Shown piece after piece: positions 59,478 to 64,000 of a DNA stretch of 64,000 bases. Under the pieces are notes generated by a model. The model saw only the letters and a program-made list of their open reading frames with translations, was not told the origin of the DNA and ran no database searches. The stretch's first letter is position 1. Every line of letters starts with the position of its first letter. The stretch spans positions 372,001-436,000 of the forward strand of contig MBPM02000014.1 of the NCBI GenBank assembly GCA_001695595.3, given 5' to 3'. This DNA comes from Plasmopara viticola (taxonomy: Eukaryota > Oomycota > Peronosporomycetes > Peronosporales > Peronosporaceae). The position numbers and the translations under genes were made by a program.

Positions 59478-59794
59478 GGCCGTGAAGCAGTGCGTTAAAT
59501 TGCAAGATACCGTCCACGCGGGGCTTCGAGTGACAATACCGAACAAAATTATATCAAAATTTGAATTTTCCAGATTGCAAATTTACCGGAGCTGACAAAT
59601 TTACGAAAAAGTGATGATGGCGATGACTGAAGTGTTGCGGCTAAATTCCCGATCGTTTCGGTTCACTATCACTTCGGCGTTCAATTAAATCATTAACAGG
59701 GTTTCCCTTATTTCTCTCGACTCAAGTTGCGGTAAAACTAGCCTTACCGCCAGGCTTTTCTATTGCCGAAAACATTGCACCACAAATAATACGT

Positions 59795-59843
59795 GGCGTC
59801 GTCACATTTCCGTTGGTTTTAACCAACCAAATGTGACAACGCC
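59795..59843. repeat. Near-perfect palindrome at the left end of the MITE-like element
   Basis: GGCGTCGTCACATTTCCG-TTGGTT pairs with AACCAACCAAATGTGACAACGCC, with one base extra and two mismatches. The left arm looks like the inverted end of another copy of the element, so two element ends may abut here head to head. Confidence 0.65.
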
Positions 59844-60261
59844 ATTTCGATCGATCACGATTTTTACAACAAGCATTCTCAGACATATTTTTAAGCACTC
59901 CACAACGCAGCTCGTGGGTGTTGGGGTCATACGGCACCTAACACAGAGGAGAAGTGCAGAAATATATGCGATCTTCGTTGAAAAACTGTTTTACTTGGCT
60001 TCACGCAATCGCCAGTGCAGTAACAAATAAAGATTGCCGCTCTACCAGCTTTTGTATGCCGATTGCGGAAAGCCATATGAAGCGATTGCTCACCGAAAGA
60101 TCGCGTATCGTCCTGCACTTCTCCTCTGTGTTAGATGCTGTGTGACTCCAACACACATGAGCTGCATTGTGGAGTGCTAATTACTGCGTTTGAAAATGCT
60201 AGTCGAATTGACCGCGGTTGATTGGAATGGCGATGTCACATTTGGTTGGTTCAAACCAACG
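59811..60261. mobile_element. MITE/foldback-like element with long inverted repeats
   Basis: About 451 bp. The two ends are inverted repeats of about 170 bp. Each begins CGTTGGTTT, then AACCAACCAAATGTGACA. The left end then reads GCACTCCACAACGCAGCTCG ... CTAACACAGAGGAGAAGTG. The complement of the right end gives GCACTCCACAATGCAGCTCA ... CTAACACAGAGGAGAAGTG. Divergence is moderate. The central 100 bp is unique. There is no coding capacity and no clear target duplication, so the exact edges are uncertain. Confidence 0.75.
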
Positions 60262-63200
60262 CTTGGTTGGTAAATTTAAAGCTTGGTTTAGGGATTGGGA
60301 TCTTGACCAAGAATAAATCAACGTCTGGTTGTTAAAACATCTTAATTCTACATTATCTGGTAGTCACTCTGCCGCACAATAATGGCAACTTTTTCAAGCA
60401 TGCGATCAGTGCGGGTCTAGTTTTCTGTAGATTTTAGGATCAGTGTTAAGTATCAATCTGAGTAAATTAAACATGTACAGATTTGTATTACAATCCCTCT
60501 GAGCACAGTCACGTAAATGTTCGGCTTGATCCACCCAATTTAAAACGAAAGCGGGATGCAAGTGGCTGTAGTGAAACATTATTGGTCAGCCGTGTTAGGA
60601 CTCTTATTTTGAAGCTTATGACTCCCTACGATGTCCTAAAATGTCAAAGCTTTCGCGATCACCGGCTGTCCACTTTCTTTTGATCTATCCTGACGCCTCC
60701 TTCAAATAATGTAGATGTTAGACAGCTTAGAGGATTCACCACCAATTAATTGGCAAAAACTGATCGCTCTTTTTGGAAATAGAGACGCAGTCGCTTGCTA
60801 CTTAATGGCGCCAATTAGCTTCCTCCTTCTTGCTTCCCGTTTCGCGTCTGATACGCATTTAGTCGTGCAAGCTGATCGCGGTGTTTGGTATATACCTCAT
60901 CGTTGCGGAATTAATAATTGCTAATGCGAACTCGACTCATTTTCTGCTCATTATTCTGGAGCTGGACGAGACTCTGGTACTACACCGCATCAATCCGCAT
61001 GTTTTCTATACGCTAAAATCGACCCTGTGGCTCGAGTGATTAGCCGCTCGGCCCAGGACCGGAAGGTGTCTAGTTCGGTACCCATAGGATCCGAATTAAG
61101 GCGACCGGAGATAGGTCACTAAAGTAGACTAGCAATCGCACCAACGTGTGTGACTGCCCTACCAACCCGAGCCGATTGGGTAATGAGTGAGTTGGGTGGT
61201 CCACTGACCGAAAAAGCCCTACAGTGCAATGAGGGGTACGGAATCGATTCCCAATACTGGTCGAATAGCTACAAGCATCCCGCGATTGAGACAGCTTAGT
61301 CCTAGCGCGTAGGTTCCAATAGCTTAGATCTATAAGCGCTAAACTAGCAAGAAAAGGCGATGCTGGCAGAAGACGCAGACAGTGTGCGGCACTCGTCAAG
61401 TGGATCACTAAATCTAGGTTATTTGCTTGGTTTCTTGTTGTCTTGCTGCAGAGCCTAGTATTCCTCTTGGAGTGCTTGAAAGCTGTCGTGACAAGCCCAC
61501 ATGTGGATCATCCATCAAGGCGTTTGTCGTCTCCAGCTGATAAAAACTAGGTGTGTGTGGGGCCGACGATCAAAGCCTAATTAGAGGGGATAGCCACGGA
61601 CGAAAATTTTCATTAGGTATAATGTCGGTATAAGAAGATCAAATTACGATGGTCGTCGAGTAATGGCGATGTTTGGTATTTGTTGATTGAGTCTGTGACG
61701 TGCATACAGAGGCCGTTTATCTAGAAGTGGTAAGAAGGATCAACATCTCACCTAATGCATGGAATGTGATGTAAAGAAGATATGTGGTGTGAGCAGTAGC
61801 CAATTTGTCACGATTAAAAAGATCAAAAAGCCTTAATACTTAACAGTACTGTTAGATCAACCAAGCATAGTCACCGTAAAAAGTGGTCAAAAATATAGTG
61901 ATTGGTCTTTGACGATATCGTGTGAGTAATATGTTTTAGACCTCGATTGCGAGGCCGGTGACGCGATGTTATAAGTGAGTTGTTGAATTTTGAGTGGGAA
62001 GCAATATGATCGACTACAGAAGTAAGATTGAATATACCTCGAATATCATATTAGCCTTAATCCACTTACGTAAAAATCAGTCATGTACTGCGTACACAAT
62101 AAATTACTAGCGGTCAACCCATGCAATAGATCGCCCAGGATCTACAAAACCGGACATGTTTGCAAATACTAATTGTGACGTAACCGCCGTTACTAGCAGG
62201 TTTGCCGGTAACGGCTTTTGCTTAATACAATCATATCTTCTCGAAATACATATGCTTAGTACTATCCATTGTAATCGGCGATTATGCAGGTTCCGACGAG
62301 AAGGAAGCTTTAGATACCCCAGAATCATTGGGAATTAAGAGACATTATTGGCTGAATGTGGATGCGTAAATGATATCCTATTAAATGGTTGCTGCAAGTG
62401 GCTGAGAGCCACCAGTAAGGCTGTAGCAAGAAAACAAGTTGGGAGAGCTCTACATTTTGTATCATTTTTCAATTTTCTAAAAGCAACAAACAATTCTCCT
62501 CCTTTACCTACTTCGCACTGCTCGCCGCGCCACAGCCTCGTCCGAAGCCTAACATTCAATATACTTTCTCCGCGACTGTGTTACATTCATGAAATGAGGG
62601 ACTTAAGTGTTCGTGACACTACCTTGTCTGAATTACAATGAAGCAGTTCGAATAATTGGTAGCAGGGTAGCTAATGTATTAGCTAACAACAAAGCCCGCA
62701 ATGCAGCGATTGCTGTACAAATTTCAGCTAAGAATACGCTAGCACAGAGCACGAAGATACATACTGTTTAAAAAGAGCTAAATCGAAAATCGCTTGTACA
62801 GCGAAAAGCAAATTTTTTTTAGAGCTCGAGGTGAAAGACAATAAGCAGGCAAATATGTGTCGATGGCATTTAAGTCGTATCCAAAGCTATTAACAAAAAC
62901 ACCATGCGCCATTGTTAAGAACTTTATGCAATTCGGGGCGCTGGTAATGTGAATGTCGTCTGTCACCAGTACTACTGACAAAACACGTATAATTTGCGCA
63001 TAGTGCTTGCTTTTTACGCAATTTGCTAGACTCAATAGAAACCCACCTCGGTCGCTGTTGCTTTTTACTTTTTTAATACAGCTATGAATCGTGAAATCTC
63101 AAGCAATAAAAAACGCATATTTCGCTTAGCCTTTTTCTGATTTTGCTAACACTACTGGTTTTAAAGCTATTTCGCTGGTAGTATATGCGCGTAAACCTAG

Positions 63201-64000
63201 CAAGCTATTATTTACCGAACAAGATGCGGTAGGTCTAGACACGCGCTTACTACCAAAACCGTCGTACTGATCGGATATTACGCAAACGTCAATCGGCAAC
63301 ATACGTTTATTGCAAAAATTCATTAAACTTTATGATACTAAAGTACAAATTGCACCTAGCAGCACAATTTGAATAATTAGAAGCCATTGTAATCATAACC
63401 AAATCGACTCCACTTACTTCTAATAGAGGCCACGCGTTATAAAAATAGCAAGTCTACCTAACGTCCAAGTTGCACACACAACAGCTGATTTCATCGATCG
63501 CATGGCTGACGCGCCATCTAAGGACTCTGACACGGTGCGAATTTTTCACCGTATATTTCGCCAAGATGGAGCCAAAAGATCAAGACAGCACCATTAAAAG
63601 AAAAGCTACCAGAAAAGTGAGCCGGGCCCACCGGACTACTATACAATAAAATGTCATTTGCACCACACTAGAATATCTAGACCAGTTACCCAACAACATA
63701 TTCACATGCATACATCCAAATGGAATCTGTATAACCAGAATCTTTTGTGACAGTCTGACAAACAAAGTAGGTACACCTTCACGAGAAGCTTCTAAAGTAA
63801 TGATAAGACTCTTTTAATACACCATCAGCTGATCAGAAGCAGCAAGAGTATCGCCACAGGACTCGAAAAGGTATGCGAAAATATGCATTACACCATAAAA
63901 GGACAAATTAAGAGAACTGTCAACTTCCGGCACTTTTTGGTAACTTTCCACCAACCCCTTTTCTATCCAATGAAAGACGTTTGTATCAACCAATGAAAGT
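60262..64000. other. Gene-poor stretch to the end of the window
   Basis: Several TTGGTTGG/CCAACC motifs just right of the MITE-like element may be further element ends. A repeat fragment shared with 39.7 kb lies at 61045-61160. No gene is supported. Confidence 0.45.
61045..61160 (+). repeat. Repeat fragment shared with 39.69-39.79 kb
   Basis: GGACCGGAAGGTGTC, ATAGGTCACTAAAGTAGAC and TGACTGCCCTACC match the order seen at 39690-39790. The sequence continues into a region with CCGATTGGGTAATGAG. Likely an old LTR or transposon end. Confidence 0.5.

Noticed and set aside
59011..59595. 194-codon plus-strand Gly/Cys-rich ORF opposite SEC24
   Set aside because: Antisense of the SEC24 Pro/Gln-rich exon, which explains its composition.

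Overview
The window looks like nuclear DNA of an oomycete, of the Phytophthora / downy-mildew type. Four things support this. There is a seven-transmembrane receptor fused to a C-terminal inositol-polyphosphate-4-phosphatase, which belongs to the oomycete 'GPCR-bigram' class. All introns are very short (56-79 bp, GT-AG). Compact Inr+FPR-like core promoters (TCA-N-TTYY followed by a CA-T-rich block) lie in front of four genes. Small gene islands are separated by 6-10 kb of AT-rich, decayed transposon DNA. No tRNA, rRNA, CRISPR, RXLR or Crinkler gene was recognised. The species cannot be named from this window.

Layout. Island 1 (0.36-1.34 kb): a secreted endonuclease/exonuclease/phosphatase-family enzyme. 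Gap of about 6 kb with old retroelement debris. Island 2 (7.5-13.4 kb): a DIS3-like RNB exoribonuclease, tail to tail with an N-myristoylatable calcium-dependent protein kinase. Gap of about 10 kb: a MULE transposase pseudogene, a 325-bp LINE-derived element and a rotted Ty3/gypsy element. Island 3 (23.9-33.2 kb): ZPR1, a four-exon coiled-coil protein and the receptor-phosphatase fusion. Gap of about 10.6 kb: degenerate repeats, another 324-bp LINE-derived element, and a hAT transposon carrying a 1.16-kb LINE derivative nested inside it. Island 4 (43.8-47.3 kb): CIAO3/NAR1 (cytosolic Fe-S assembly) convergent with COX10 (heme O synthase), with an S1/P1-nuclease-like fragment between them. Gap of about 8.5 kb with a third short LINE derivative. 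Island 5 (55.8-59.5 kb): a ten-exon SEC24 COPII coat gene. The rest, to 64 kb, is intergenic and holds a foldback/MITE-like element with long inverted repeats.

The genes are mostly unrelated housekeeping functions. CIAO3 and COX10 both serve metal-cofactor biogenesis. The CDPK and the receptor-phosphatase are both signalling proteins, but nothing in the sequence ties them together.

The most distinctive result is a family of three 324-326 bp elements with perfect 8-14 bp target-site duplications. They share both ends, and the same two internal deletions, relative to a longer LINE copy in the window. They look like a mobilised, non-autonomous LINE-derived family. The nested hAT/LINE structure and the exact boundaries of all four copies can be read directly from the sequence.
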